This document shows, in pieces, positions 1 through 9,286 of a DNA stretch of 64,000 nucleotides. Position 1 is the stretch's first letter, and every line of letters begins with the position of its first letter. The DNA is taken from positions 88,228-152,227 of the forward strand of contig NZ_JBKAHK010000010.1 in the NCBI RefSeq assembly GCF_046298265.1. The letters are read 5' to 3'. A program made the position numbers and the translations under genes. Origin of the DNA: Gillisia xinjiangensis (lineage in GTDB: Bacteria > Bacteroidota > Bacteroidia > Flavobacteriales > Flavobacteriaceae). Below the pieces are notes generated by a model. It had not been told where the DNA came from and did not search any database. It was given only the letters and a program-made list of their open reading frames with translations.

Positions 1-1020
1 GCGGCTAGCCATGATCCTAAAAAAGTTGACTTCCCTGTTTCTGTAATAATTTGCGCAAAAAACGAAGCAGAAAACCTTCAGCAATTTATACCCTCAATTT
101 TAAACCAGGATTATCCCAATTTTGAGATAATCCTTATTAATGATGCCTCCACCGATAACACGCTGGAGGTGATGGAAAATTTTGCTGCTGAAGACAGGCG
201 TGTGAAACTGGTAAATGTTTTAAACAATGAAGCCTTTTGGGGAAAGAAAAAATATGCGCTTACCCTGGGAATTAAAAAAGCCAAAAACAACCGTCTTCTT
301 TTTACCGATGCCGATTGCGCTCCTGTAAGTGATCAATGGATCACTTCTATGGCTTCAGGATTTGAGGATGAAAAAACCATTGTCCTGGGTTATGGTGGAT
401 ATTTTAAGCAAAAGAATTCATTTTTAAATTTACTGATACGTTTTGAAACGCTGCTTACCGCCGTGCAGTATTTCTCTTATTCCAAATGGGGAATGTCGTA
501 CATGGGAGTGGGAAGAAATCTAGCCTATTCTTCGGAAGAGTTTTACAATCAAAATGGGTTTGCTACACATTTACACTTACGCTCGGGAGATGACGACCTG
601 TTTGTAAATCAGGCTGGAACCTCAAAAAATACAGCAATATGTTTTAACAGGGAATCAATTACCCGCAGTGTTCCAAAATCAAATTATAAAAACTGGTTCC
701 TGCAAAAGCGCAGGCATTCCTCGACTGCTTCCTATTATAAATTCCAACATAAAGTGCTACTTGGCACCTTTTACAGTTCCCAAATAATGTTTTGGGGCCT
801 TCTTGTCCTTTTATTGATCCTTCAAATTAGCTGGCCATTGGTTTTAGGTGTTTTGGCCTTTAGATTATTACTTCAATATATTGTTTTCTGGAAATCGGCC
901 AAAAAACTGGATGAAATGGATTTGGTTTGGTTATTTCCGGTTCTGGAATTGTTTTTAATTTCCTCGCAATTCTATATCTTTATCAGTAATATATTCTCAA
1001 AGCCAACTCATTGGAAATAA
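1..1020 (+). CDS. Family 2 glycosyltransferase, 5'-truncated by window edge
   Basis: The frame is open from base 1, so the gene begins outside the window and the first internal ATG (169) is not the start. The N-terminal part shows the GT-A fold opening strand (VSVIICAKNEAENL) followed by ILINDASTDNT. The nucleotide-sugar-binding region has TDADC, a DXD-like motif. Two or three hydrophobic stretches near the C-terminus (FWGLLVLLLILQ, VLGVLAFRLLLQYIVFW, LFPVLELFLISS) suggest an inner-membrane enzyme that adds sugars to a lipid or polysaccharide. Donor and acceptor cannot be told. The last 10 bases overlap the sigma factor gene, so the two are probably co-transcribed. Confidence 0.88.
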   Translation, partial: AASHDPKKVDFPVSVIICAKNEAENLQQFIPSILNQDYPNFEIILINDASTDNTLEVMENFAAEDRRVKLVNVLNNEAFWGKKKYALTLGIKKAKNNRLLFTDADCAPVSDQWITSMASGFEDEKTIVLGYGGYFKQKNSFLNLLIRFETLLTAVQYFSYSKWGMSYMGVGRNLAYSSEEFYNQNGFATHLHLRSGDDDLFVNQAGTSKNTAICFNRESITRSVPKSNYKNWFLQKRRHSSTASYYKFQHKVLLGTFYSSQIMFWGLLVLLLILQISWPLVLGVLAFRLLLQYIVFWKSAKKLDEMDLVWLFPVLELFLISSQFYIFISNIFSKPTHWK

Positions 1021-1580
1021 ATTCTGTTTTCCTTATTCAGCAAATAGAGCAAGCAAAAGCCGGGCATCAGGCCGCCTATAAATATTTACTGGATACCTTT
1101 TGGAGTGATGTATATGCATTTCAGCTAAAAAGGACCAGAAATGAGTATGATGCGGAAGAAATCACCATTCAGACATTCTCGAAAGCCTTTGATAAACTCT
1201 TATCTTTTGATGAGAATTACAATTTCAAAACCTGGCTTATAACCATTTCCAGGAATATCCATATAGACCTTATTCGAAAAAAGAAAGCTTCCATTCGTGG
1301 CAATACCGCAGATGAATCAAACGAAAAGGTATACAGAATCGCCGATGAAACTCCTACCATAGAAGACATCCTTATCAAGGAGCAACATCTTGCGCAATTG
1401 CTAAGCGATATCAAACAATTAAAACCGCATTATCAAAAAGTGATAAACCTTAGATATTTTCAGGAAAAATCCTACAAGGAGATCGCTACAGAATTGGAAG
1501 AACCTATGAATAATATCAAGGTGAAATTGTTGCGTGCAAAAAAATTATTATCCCAGATTATCGAATCCCGAAAGAGCTAA
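1011..1580 (+). CDS. ECF-type RNA polymerase sigma factor
   Basis: This 189-residue protein has the two-domain layout of sigma-70 family ECF factors. Region 2 runs over about residues 20-90 (YDAEEITIQTFSKAF, then FKTWLITISRNIHIDLIRKKK, the -10-recognition helix). Region 4 runs over about residues 135-185 (LKPHYQKVINLRYFQEKSYKEIA and a following HTH helix for the -35 element). The ATG overlaps the end of the glycosyltransferase gene by 10 bp, implying translational coupling. No anti-sigma factor gene follows: the next 176 bp are non-coding before lipA. The regulon is unknown. Confidence 0.92.
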   Translation: MEINSVFLIQQIEQAKAGHQAAYKYLLDTFWSDVYAFQLKRTRNEYDAEEITIQTFSKAFDKLLSFDENYNFKTWLITISRNIHIDLIRKKKASIRGNTADESNEKVYRIADETPTIEDILIKEQHLAQLLSDIKQLKPHYQKVINLRYFQEKSYKEIATELEEPMNNIKVKLLRAKKLLSQIIESRKS

Positions 1581-1731
1581 ATCACCTACCAGTAGGTACG
1601 CTCACGAGGTAAATATGGAGAATAAATCCCTGGTTTTTGGATGAAATACGGATTGTGGGGCACAGGCTTCCATCGGGGATTTAAACCCGAAAGACTCCTA
1701 TTCTTAAATTACTCGTTTCATCATATTATTG

Positions 1732-1739
1732 TATCTTTG
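1732..1739 (+). promoter_or_regulatory. Bacteroidota-type -7 promoter element for lipA
   Basis: TATCTTTG fits the TAnnTTTG consensus of the primary sigma factor in Bacteroidota and ends 17 bp before the lipA ATG. The rest of the 176-bp spacer (1581-1756) shows no gene. Confidence 0.6.
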
Positions 1740-1756
1740 AAGCATAGAATTTTGAT

Positions 1757-2629
1757 ATGACTACAGATACTATACCTGCACCAATACGAACTCCAAAACC
1801 TAAATGGCTGCGTGTAAAACTGCCTACCGGAAAAAAATATACCGAGTTAAGAGGATTGGTAGATAAATACGATTTGCATACGATTTGCACCTCCGGAAGC
1901 TGCCCCAATATGGGGGAATGCTGGTCTGAAGGAACTGCCACTTTCATGATCCTGGGAAATGTATGTACACGTTCCTGTGGATTTTGTGGCGTAAAAACGG
2001 GAAGACCGGACACTTTAGATTGGGATGAACCTGAAAAAGTTGCCCGTTCCATTAAATTGATGAAAATAAAACATGCCGTTGTAACCAGCGTAGACCGTGA
2101 TGACCTGAAAGATATGGGCTCCATTCTATGGGCGGAAACCGTGAAGGCTATCCGGAGAATGAACCCTGAAACAACTCTGGAAACCCTTATTCCCGATTTT
2201 CAGGGAAATGAGCGTAATATTGACAGAATAATTGCTGTAAACCCTGAAGTTGTTTCCCACAATATGGAAACCGTAAAACGTCTTACCCGGGAAGTCCGCA
2301 TTCAGGCTAAATATGAACGCAGTCTGGAAGTGCTCAATTATTTAAAAAAGAACGGGATCAAAAGGACTAAATCCGGGATCATGCTAGGTCTTGGGGAAGA
2401 AGAGGATGAAGTTATTCAAAGTCTTAAAGATTTGCGAAGCGTAAATGTTGATATTGTTACCATAGGTCAATATTTGCAACCAAGTAAAAAACATTTACCT
2501 GTAAAAGATTTTATAACTCCGGAACAATTCGAAAAATACGAAACTATTGGTTTGGAATTAGGGTTTCGACATGTAGAAAGCAGCGCACTTGTAAGATCTT
2601 CCTATAAGGCCCAAAAACATTTAACTTAA
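1757..2629 (+). CDS. lipA: Lipoyl synthase
   Basis: Radical-SAM enzyme that inserts two sulfurs into protein-bound octanoyl groups to make the lipoyl cofactor of 2-oxoacid dehydrogenases and the glycine cleavage system. All cluster ligands are visible: the auxiliary 4Fe-4S cysteines C44, C49 and C55 (CTSGSCPNMGEC), the radical-SAM triad C70, C74 and C77 (CTRSCGFC), and the C-terminal RSSY motif near residue 280 whose serine binds the auxiliary cluster. At 290 residues it is of usual length. A TAnnTTTG promoter lies just upstream and the gap to the GAPDH gene is 18 bp, so both may share a transcript. Confidence 0.97.
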   Translation: MTTDTIPAPIRTPKPKWLRVKLPTGKKYTELRGLVDKYDLHTICTSGSCPNMGECWSEGTATFMILGNVCTRSCGFCGVKTGRPDTLDWDEPEKVARSIKLMKIKHAVVTSVDRDDLKDMGSILWAETVKAIRRMNPETTLETLIPDFQGNERNIDRIIAVNPEVVSHNMETVKRLTREVRIQAKYERSLEVLNYLKKNGIKRTKSGIMLGLGEEEDEVIQSLKDLRSVNVDIVTIGQYLQPSKKHLPVKDFITPEQFEKYETIGLELGFRHVESSALVRSSYKAQKHLT

Positions 2630-2647
2630 TTCTCTTCTGCTAGGAAT

Positions 2648-3655
2648 ATGGCTGAAAAAATAAAAATTGGGATCAACGGTTTTGGTCGTATTGGTCGCAA
2701 CTTATTCAGAATTTTAATCGGAAATAATCAGATAGAAGTCGTGGCAATCAACGATATTGCAGATGCTACTACCCTATCCCACCTTTTAAAATACGACAGT
2801 ATTCACGGCAGGTTACAGCAGAATATTTCTTCTGAAAACGCTAGTATCCAAATAGAGGACTGGAAAATCCCGGTTTTAAATCACCTCCACCCTAAAGATA
2901 TTCCCTGGACAAAATATGGAGTAGAATATGTAATAGAATGTTCCGGGAAATTCAAAAAAACAGAAGATCTGGAATTTCATCTTCAGGAAGGGGTCAAAAA
3001 AGTAATACTCTCTGCACCGCCGGATGATGATCATATAAAAATGATTGTTTTAGGAGTTAATGAAAATATTCTTGATGGAAGCGAAAAAATAATTTCCAAT
3101 GCTTCCTGTACTACAAATAACGCAGCACCTATGCTGGATGTAATCAAAAGAAACTTTGGTGTAAAACACGCCTATATTTCCACAATTCATTCCTATACTT
3201 CCGATCAAAGCTTACATGACAAACCACATCGGGATCTAAGAAGATCAAGAGCCGCAACACTTTCCATCATCCCAACAACAACGGGAGCTGCGAAAGCCTT
3301 AACCAAAATATTTCCAGATTTAAAGGAAGTTATTGGTGGTTGCGGAATACGGGTTCCGGTACCAAATGGTTCGCTTACAGATATGACTATAAATGTTCTG
3401 CAACCCACCACAATTGAAGAAATCAATAAGGCATTTAAGGAGGCAGCTAAAACCTACCTTAAAAATTATCTTAGTTATACCGAAGAACCCCTTGTTTCCA
3501 TAGATATTTCCGGCGATCCGCATTCCTGTATTTTCGATGCTCAAATGACATCGGTAATTGGAGGGGATCTGGTAAAACTAATAGGCTGGTATGACAATGA
3601 AATAGGATATTCCAGCCGGTTAATAGATTTAATTTCTTTGGTTTCAAAGAAATAA
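2648..3655 (+). CDS. gap: Type I glyceraldehyde-3-phosphate dehydrogenase
   Basis: Converts glyceraldehyde-3-phosphate, phosphate and NAD(P)+ to 1,3-bisphosphoglycerate. The Rossmann motif GFGRIGR is at residues 11-17, the catalytic cysteine is C154 in SNASCTTNNAAP, and the proton-relay histidine is H181 in STIHSYTSDQ. The length of 335 aa is typical. It follows lipA by 18 bp. Flavobacteria often carry two gap paralogues with different cofactor or direction preference; which one this is cannot be decided from the sequence alone. Confidence 0.95.
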   Translation: MAEKIKIGINGFGRIGRNLFRILIGNNQIEVVAINDIADATTLSHLLKYDSIHGRLQQNISSENASIQIEDWKIPVLNHLHPKDIPWTKYGVEYVIECSGKFKKTEDLEFHLQEGVKKVILSAPPDDDHIKMIVLGVNENILDGSEKIISNASCTTNNAAPMLDVIKRNFGVKHAYISTIHSYTSDQSLHDKPHRDLRRSRAATLSIIPTTTGAAKALTKIFPDLKEVIGGCGIRVPVPNGSLTDMTINVLQPTTIEEINKAFKEAAKTYLKNYLSYTEEPLVSIDISGDPHSCIFDAQMTSVIGGDLVKLIGWYDNEIGYSSRLIDLISLVSKK

Positions 3656-3692
3656 CTATATTTAACAATATTAAGCACGAGCCACCCCCCTG

Positions 3693-5927
3693 ATGAAGAA
3701 CCTATTTTTTTCGCTTATTTTACTATTCAGTTGCTACTCCTCCTACGCTTTTCAGCAAGAAAACCAGGATGAAATTTCCAGAAAGAACACAGAAATTCTT
3801 CAATTACTAAATGAAGCCGAAATTTCGATAAATGTTTTAGATTTTGAGCGGGCCCATACACAGCTAAATGAGGCACTCGATAAAGCAAAACAAATTAACG
3901 ATCAAAAACACATTGCTCTATCCAGCAGTATTCTTTCCTCACTTTATTACATACGCCACGAATATAACCGCGCAGCTACCGAACTCCAACGTGCCATTTC
4001 AATTCAAAGAGAAATAAACGATGAGGCAGGACTTGCTTACAGTTATATTAATTATGCGAAGATTTTTAGCGCTCAGGATAAATTCGATCGGGCTAATAAT
4101 TATTTAGATTCAGCCGAAGATCATTATTTAAAAGTAAATGATACTGAATATCTGGGAATTGTAGCCTTAAACAGGGGAATAAATAACCTGAATTCTGAAA
4201 ATTCCGAAAAAGGCAGGCAGCTCGCACTTACCCAATTAAATAATGCGGAGGCCTATTTATCGGAAAGTACAAATCAATATGAAAAATCAAGATTATATTA
4301 TTATAAAGCACGGGTTTATTTCATAAATGGTCAATATGGCAGTGCTCAATCTGAAGCTTTAAAATCCCTCAAGATTGCTAAGGACCACAATTATGGAAGT
4401 ATGTACATACAGTCCACCAAAATTTTAAGTAAGATTGCTGAAGAACAAGGAGATTTTAAGAATTCCCTAAGCTATCTCAAAATTAGCAATAGGTTAAAGG
4501 ATTCAATTTTCGACATGAATAGGGAAGTTCTGGCCATTGACGCGAATGCCCGCTACGGTGTTGATGCTATGAGAAGCAACTTAAAGAAGGTTTTACAAAA
4601 AAATGCTGAACAGGAGCGATCTTTAAAAGTCAATAAACTCACAACCATTTTAAGTGTGGCACTTATTACTATTTTGTCTTTATTAACCCTATCGCTATAT
4701 AAAAACAACAATCTTCGCGCCCGTGCAAATGAATTGCTCCAGAAGAAAAATGATGAATTGACCATCGCCAAAGAAAATGCTGAAAAAGCATCTATGGCTA
4801 AGGCACAGTTCCTTTCCACTATCACCCATGAACTTCGCACGCCATTATATGCTGTAACAGGATTAACACATTTACTTTTAGAAGAAAGCCCTACCGAAAA
4901 TCAGAAGGAACATTTAAATTCGCTGAAATTTTCAGGAGAATACCTGCTTTCCCTCATCAACAATATTTTAGACCTCAATAAACTGGAAGCGAAAAAAGTT
5001 GAAATCCTGGAAACTTCATTTGACCTTGAGAAACGTATTTCTGATGTGCTTATCGCCCTGAAAAATTCAGCCGATGACAAAAAGACGACTTTACATTTTG
5101 ATTTTGACCCTACAATTCCGGAGAAATTAAAAGGTGATCCGCTTAAAATCTCCCAGATCCTGATCAACCTGATAGGAAACTCTATAAAATTCACCGATAA
5201 TGGAGACATATGGATAGCCGTTAAAAAGGTGAACCAGGTTGGAAAACAATTATTTCTTCATTTTGAAATAAAAGATAACGGGGAAGGGATCACTAAAGAA
5301 AAACAGAGTGCAATTTTTGATAATTTTACACAGGGATCCTTACAAATAAACAGGAAATTTGGGGGAACAGGTTTAGGTCTTTCAATCGTTAAGAATTTAT
5401 TGAATTTAATGGGCAGTGATATTCACCTTGAGAGTGAATTAGGCAAAGGTTCAGCCTTTACTTTCGACCTTAAGTTTGAAGCATTCGAAGAAGTAGCAGG
5501 AACTACTAACCCCGGCGATGCCAATGTTCCTCTTTCCAATGATATAATGCACAACAAACGCATTCTTATTGTAGAGGATAACAAGATCAACCAAATGATT
5601 ACCCGCAAGATCCTGGAAAAACATAAGGTGATATGTGATATTGCAGATAATGGTACAATTGCTATTGAAAAGGTGAAAAACAATCATTTTGACCTCATCC
5701 TTATGGACATACATATGCCTGGAATAAGCGGGATTGAGGCAACTATTGAAATAAGAAAGTTTGATGACCAAATCCCTATTGTTGCCTTAACAGCAGTTAC
5801 ACTCGACGAGAATCTTGATGAATTTTATTTAAACGGATTTACGGATATTATACCCAAACCCTATAAAACAGAAGAATTTTTCCATAAGATCAATCTACAC
5901 CTGGCCGCAAATAAAGTTCAGGTTTAG
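3693..5927 (+). CDS. TPR-containing hybrid sensor histidine kinase
   Basis: Layout in order: signal peptide (residues 1-19, ending SYAFQ), a periplasmic region of about 280 residues with tetratricopeptide-like helical repeats, one transmembrane segment (about 315-337), a short coiled coil, HisKA with phosphoacceptor H379 (THELRTPLY), HATPase with N-box NLIGNSIKFT and G-boxes DNGEGI and GGTGLGLSIV, and a C-terminal receiver domain with phospho-acceptor D672 (LILMDIHMP) and conserved lysine in IPKPYK. TPR sensor kinases of this kind are common in Bacteroidota. No output domain or response regulator gene is adjacent, so the downstream partner is unknown. Confidence 0.93.
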   Translation: MKNLFFSLILLFSCYSSYAFQQENQDEISRKNTEILQLLNEAEISINVLDFERAHTQLNEALDKAKQINDQKHIALSSSILSSLYYIRHEYNRAATELQRAISIQREINDEAGLAYSYINYAKIFSAQDKFDRANNYLDSAEDHYLKVNDTEYLGIVALNRGINNLNSENSEKGRQLALTQLNNAEAYLSESTNQYEKSRLYYYKARVYFINGQYGSAQSEALKSLKIAKDHNYGSMYIQSTKILSKIAEEQGDFKNSLSYLKISNRLKDSIFDMNREVLAIDANARYGVDAMRSNLKKVLQKNAEQERSLKVNKLTTILSVALITILSLLTLSLYKNNNLRARANELLQKKNDELTIAKENAEKASMAKAQFLSTITHELRTPLYAVTGLTHLLLEESPTENQKEHLNSLKFSGEYLLSLINNILDLNKLEAKKVEILETSFDLEKRISDVLIALKNSADDKKTTLHFDFDPTIPEKLKGDPLKISQILINLIGNSIKFTDNGDIWIAVKKVNQVGKQLFLHFEIKDNGEGITKEKQSAIFDNFTQGSLQINRKFGGTGLGLSIVKNLLNLMGSDIHLESELGKGSAFTFDLKFEAFEEVAGTTNPGDANVPLSNDIMHNKRILIVEDNKINQMITRKILEKHKVICDIADNGTIAIEKVKNNHFDLILMDIHMPGISGIEATIEIRKFDDQIPIVALTAVTLDENLDEFYLNGFTDIIPKPYKTEEFFHKINLHLAANKVQV

Positions 5928-6011
5928 CCTATTGGCATAAACTTTGAAAAAGGCATTGTAATTAAAATTATATACCGAAAAAGAATATATGGTTTGAGTT
6001 AGCCAATATTA

Positions 6012-6041
6012 AATGAGGTGCCAGTGGCACCTCATTTTTCA
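6012..6041 (+). terminator. Intrinsic terminator after the hybrid kinase
   Basis: An 11-bp perfect stem (AATGAGGTGCC / GGCACCTCATT) with a 3-base loop is followed by a short T run on the + strand. The convergent lpxK stop codon (6032-6034) lies inside the right arm of the stem. Confidence 0.8.
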
Positions 6042-7042
6042 GTTAAAACATATTGTGATAATTCCCTGTTGAACCCTTCAGCATTGCTAATAAATTTCAT
6101 TTTAATAGGCAGGTAGTATAATCCCGGATGAGAAATTAAATTCTTCAATCTCATAAAGTCCTTTTCTGTGGTAAGAATTCTGGTGGCAGAAGTAAACTTC
6201 TGCAAATCTGAAGAAGAAAAATTATGATGATCTGGAAATTTAAAATGGGTAAAGTACATGTTCATTTTATCCAGATGATTGCACAAAGGAATGGGATTTG
6301 CTATTCCCGTAACCAGGGATATTTTTTCATTTAAAATAGCACTTAAAGAGATTTCTTCATGTTCATTATAAATTTTTTCAGCATACTCGATATAACTGAA
6401 GTATAGTTTTTGATAGCGCTCTAATTTCAGCCTTTTGCGTATTTTATCCTGCTCTATTTTTGACAAATCCGCAGGACATTTGGTAACCACAATAATCCTG
6501 GCTCTTTCAGCTCCGCTAAGCGGCTCTCTTAAATTTCCCATTGGCAAAATAAAATCATCCAAATATAAATCGCCATAACTGGTTAAAAGTATATTGAGCC
6601 CTGCTTTCACCTTTCTATGCTGAAAAGCGTCATCCAACAATACCACTTCCGGAGAAAACCTGTTTTTTAAAATTGAAATCCCATGAACACGGTTTTCATC
6701 TACAGCAATTATAGCATTCTTAAAATGCGATTTAAATTGAAGCGGCTCATCCCCTACTTCCCTGGCAGATTCACTTCCATTCAGCAAAATAAAACCTTTG
6801 GTCTCCCGACCGTAACCCCGGCTAAGCGCAGCAACTTTATAGCTCTGTGAAAGCAAATCCAGAAGATATTCTATCATTGGGGTTTTTCCCGTTCCGCCTG
6901 CACTAAGATTTCCAACACAAATAACAGGAAATAGAAATTTCGTGGATTTTAAAAAACCTGTATCGTATAAATAATTGCGAAAACGCATCACCAAACCATA
7001 CAGAAGCGCAAATGGAAAAAGGAATTTTCTAAAGATTCTCAT
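6032..7042 (-). CDS. lpxK: Tetraacyldisaccharide 4'-kinase
   Basis: Phosphorylates the 4' position of the lipid A disaccharide at the inner membrane, the sixth step of the Raetz pathway. The P-loop is SAGGTGKTPMIEYLL (about residues 48-62), preceded by a hydrophobic N-terminal membrane anchor (FRKFLFPFALLYGLVMRF). The motifs LSRGYGRETKG and LLDDAFQHRKV are family hallmarks. At 336 aa it is of normal length. It is divergent from the Nif3-like gene, with only 44 bp between the starts. Confidence 0.96.
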   Translation of the reverse strand: MRIFRKFLFPFALLYGLVMRFRNYLYDTGFLKSTKFLFPVICVGNLSAGGTGKTPMIEYLLDLLSQSYKVAALSRGYGRETKGFILLNGSESAREVGDEPLQFKSHFKNAIIAVDENRVHGISILKNRFSPEVVLLDDAFQHRKVKAGLNILLTSYGDLYLDDFILPMGNLREPLSGAERARIIVVTKCPADLSKIEQDKIRKRLKLERYQKLYFSYIEYAEKIYNEHEEISLSAILNEKISLVTGIANPIPLCNHLDKMNMYFTHFKFPDHHNFSSSDLQKFTSATRILTTEKDFMRLKNLISHPGLYYLPIKMKFISNAEGFNRELSQYVLTEK

Positions 7043-7062
7043 CCAGACGAAAGTATAATATT

Positions 7063-7070
7063 TATATTTG
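7063..7070 (+). promoter_or_regulatory. -7 promoter element of the Nif3-like gene
   Basis: TATATTTG matches TAnnTTTG and ends 16 bp before the ATG at 7087, within the short divergent spacer shared with lpxK. Confidence 0.55.
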
Positions 7071-7086
7071 AAATAAAATAAGATTT

Positions 7087-8181
7087 ATGATAATTGCAGA
7101 GATAATCAAACATCTGGAAGATTTCGCGCCTGTTTCCACCGCCGAAGATTTTGACAATGTAGGCTTATTGGTTGGCCAGCCAGAAACAACAGTAACTGGT
7201 ATTCTCATCACACTGGATACCCTTGAGGAAGTTGTAGAAGAAGCCATCGCTACAAACTGTAATTTAATCGTGAGTTTTCATCCAATCATATTTTCAGGAT
7301 TAAAGAGATTGAATGGTGCCAATTATGTAGAAAGAACCGTGATAAAAGCGATTCAAAACAACATAGCGATTTACGCTATACATACAGCCTTGGACAATCA
7401 CCATTTAGGGGTCAATAAAATGATTTGTGACAAGCTGGAACTCCTTAATACCAGGATCCTGATCCCTAAAAAAAACAACATCAAAAAATTAACAACCTAC
7501 ATCCCAACTGCGAAAGCTGCACAACTAAGACAAAAATTGTTTGAAGCAGGTGCCGGAAGTATTGGAAATTATGATGAATGCAGCTTCAACCTTGAAGGAA
7601 TTGGAAGTTTTAAACCAGGAGAGCAAGCCAACCCCGTTATAGGCACAAGTGGAGAAACTCATTTTGAGAAAGAAACCCAGATAAATGTAACTTTTCCTTT
7701 AAATGTGGAATCCCAGATTCTTAAAGCGCTCTTTAAAAACCACCCTTATGAAGAAGTGGCTTATGAAGTTACTACCCTGGATAATTCAAACCAGCAAATA
7801 GGAATGGGAATGATTGGAGAGCTAAAGCAGGAAATGGAGGAAGTTGTTTTTCTTTCTGAAATAAAAAAAATATTCAAAACAGGATGCATCCGGCATTCAG
7901 AATTGTTGGGAAAACCAGTAAAAAAAGTAGCAGTTTTAGGAGGGAGTGGCAGCTTCGCCATTGAAAACGCAAAAAAAGCCGGTGCCGACATCTTTATATC
8001 GGCAGATTTCAAGTATCACGATTTCTATAAAGCTGAACAAAAGCTGGTACTTGCAGATATTGGACACTATGAAAGTGAGCAATACACAAAAAACCTATTA
8101 CATTCGTATCTTAGTAAAAAAATTAGTAATTTTGCACTTATTTTATCGAATACAAAAACCAATCCAATCAAGTATTATTAA
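7087..8181 (+). CDS. Nif3-like dinuclear metal centre hexameric protein
   Basis: Belongs to the Nif3/YqfO family (annotated in places as GTP cyclohydrolase I type 2), hexameric proteins with a two-metal site. Metal ligands are suggested by SFHPIIFSG near the N-terminus, YAIHTALDNHHLGVN, and C-terminal FKYHDFY and DIGHYESEQ. At 364 aa it is the long YqfO form: residues 120-240 hold the inserted NIF3/PII-like domain. The biochemical role of the family is unsettled. The stop is 2 bp before the next ATG, so the coiled-coil protein downstream is surely co-expressed, a pairing widely conserved in Bacteroidota. Confidence 0.93.
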   Translation: MIIAEIIKHLEDFAPVSTAEDFDNVGLLVGQPETTVTGILITLDTLEEVVEEAIATNCNLIVSFHPIIFSGLKRLNGANYVERTVIKAIQNNIAIYAIHTALDNHHLGVNKMICDKLELLNTRILIPKKNNIKKLTTYIPTAKAAQLRQKLFEAGAGSIGNYDECSFNLEGIGSFKPGEQANPVIGTSGETHFEKETQINVTFPLNVESQILKALFKNHPYEEVAYEVTTLDNSNQQIGMGMIGELKQEMEEVVFLSEIKKIFKTGCIRHSELLGKPVKKVAVLGGSGSFAIENAKKAGADIFISADFKYHDFYKAEQKLVLADIGHYESEQYTKNLLHSYLSKKISNFALILSNTKTNPIKYY

Positions 8182-8183
8182 CT

Positions 8184-8963
8184 ATGGCAAAAAAAACCGA
8201 TGTTACTGTAGAAGAGAAGTTAAGAGCGTTGTACGATCTTCAACTAATTGATTCCAGAATCGATGAAATTAGAAATGTACGAGGTGAACTTCCCCTGGAG
8301 GTAGAAGATCTGGAAGACGAAGTAGCCGGGTTAAACACGCGTATACAAAAGTTAGAAACTGATTTGGAGTCGGTTGATGCAGACATTAAGAACAAAAAAA
8401 TTCTTATTGATGATTCCAAAGCAGCAATAAAAAAATATACCGAACAACAAAAAAATGTTCGTAATAACCGTGAATTTAATGCTTTAAGCAAAGAGATAGA
8501 ATTTCAGGAACTTGAAATTGAACTAGCTGAAAAACACATTAAAGAACACAAAGCTCAAATCGAGCACAAAAAGGATGTGATCACTCAAACCAAAGAAAGG
8601 TTAAACGATCGTGATAAACATCTTACCCACAAAAAAGGAGAATTGGATGCCATTCTGGCTGAAACTCAAAAAGAGGAAGAACAGTTGGTGAAAAAATCCA
8701 ATGAATTTGAAACTCTAATTGAGGATAGGTTGATAAGTGCCTATAAGCGTATAAGGACCAATGTTAAAAACGGGTTGGCGGTTGTAGCCGTAGAACGTGG
8801 AGCTTCAGGTGGTTCTTATTTCACTATTCCACCACAGGTAATAGTTGAAATTTCAAGCAGAAGAAAGATTATCACAGATGAACATAGTGGTAGAATTTTG
8901 GTTGATGAAGAGCTTGCAAAAGAAGAGCATGAAAAGATGGAAAAGCTTTTTTCTAAAATCTAG
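8184..8963 (+). CDS. Coiled-coil protein of the C4-type zinc-ribbon (DUF164) family, zinc cysteines lost
   Basis: A 259-residue protein made almost wholly of a long antiparallel coiled coil (about residues 25-190, Lys/Glu-rich heptads), ending in a short compact domain. Relatives carry a C4 zinc ribbon there (CxxC ... CxxCGRIL). Here the same framework is seen as GASGGSYFTIPPQ ... IITDEHSGRILVDE with no cysteine at any of the four positions. The fold may be kept without metal. It starts 2 bp after the Nif3-like gene, the usual neighbour. Exact function is unknown; nucleic-acid binding has been suggested for the family. Confidence 0.88.
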   Translation: MAKKTDVTVEEKLRALYDLQLIDSRIDEIRNVRGELPLEVEDLEDEVAGLNTRIQKLETDLESVDADIKNKKILIDDSKAAIKKYTEQQKNVRNNREFNALSKEIEFQELEIELAEKHIKEHKAQIEHKKDVITQTKERLNDRDKHLTHKKGELDAILAETQKEEEQLVKKSNEFETLIEDRLISAYKRIRTNVKNGLAVVAVERGASGGSYFTIPPQVIVEISSRRKIITDEHSGRILVDEELAKEEHEKMEKLFSKI

Positions 8964-9286
8964 ACAAAAAATCTTATTGAAAAGGATATTCAGAAGGAAT
9001 CTAAAACCGATTTCTATTTGACTATCCTTTTTTTTTTGTGCTTTTATTTTTTTTAGAAAACTCACCAGGCGACCTTCATTAAGAAAACGAAAAACAATCG
9101 TCTTTTTAAACAAATCCCGTGAAAATCTAATCCCTATTGTAAAATAACAGCATTTTAACAGTCTGAGTCAATTTGCTATCTAACTTTGAGCGTCAATAAA
9201 TAACTATGTATGAAATGAGCATATCGGAAACGCGAAACAAACACCGATAGAGATATGCGAATTACATATAACCAATAAAAACACAT
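8964..9286 (+). promoter_or_regulatory. Non-coding stretch with a -7 element and a long leader
   Basis: A stem AAAGGATA/TATCCTTT with a wide loop and long T run (8981-9040) may terminate the upstream operon. TAACTTTG at 9181-9188 fits TAnnTTTG and would drive the lipoprotein gene at 9287, leaving a leader of about 95 nt. That leader contains an inverted pair GCATATC (9219-9225) and GATATGC (9252-9258). No gene seen. Confidence 0.4.
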
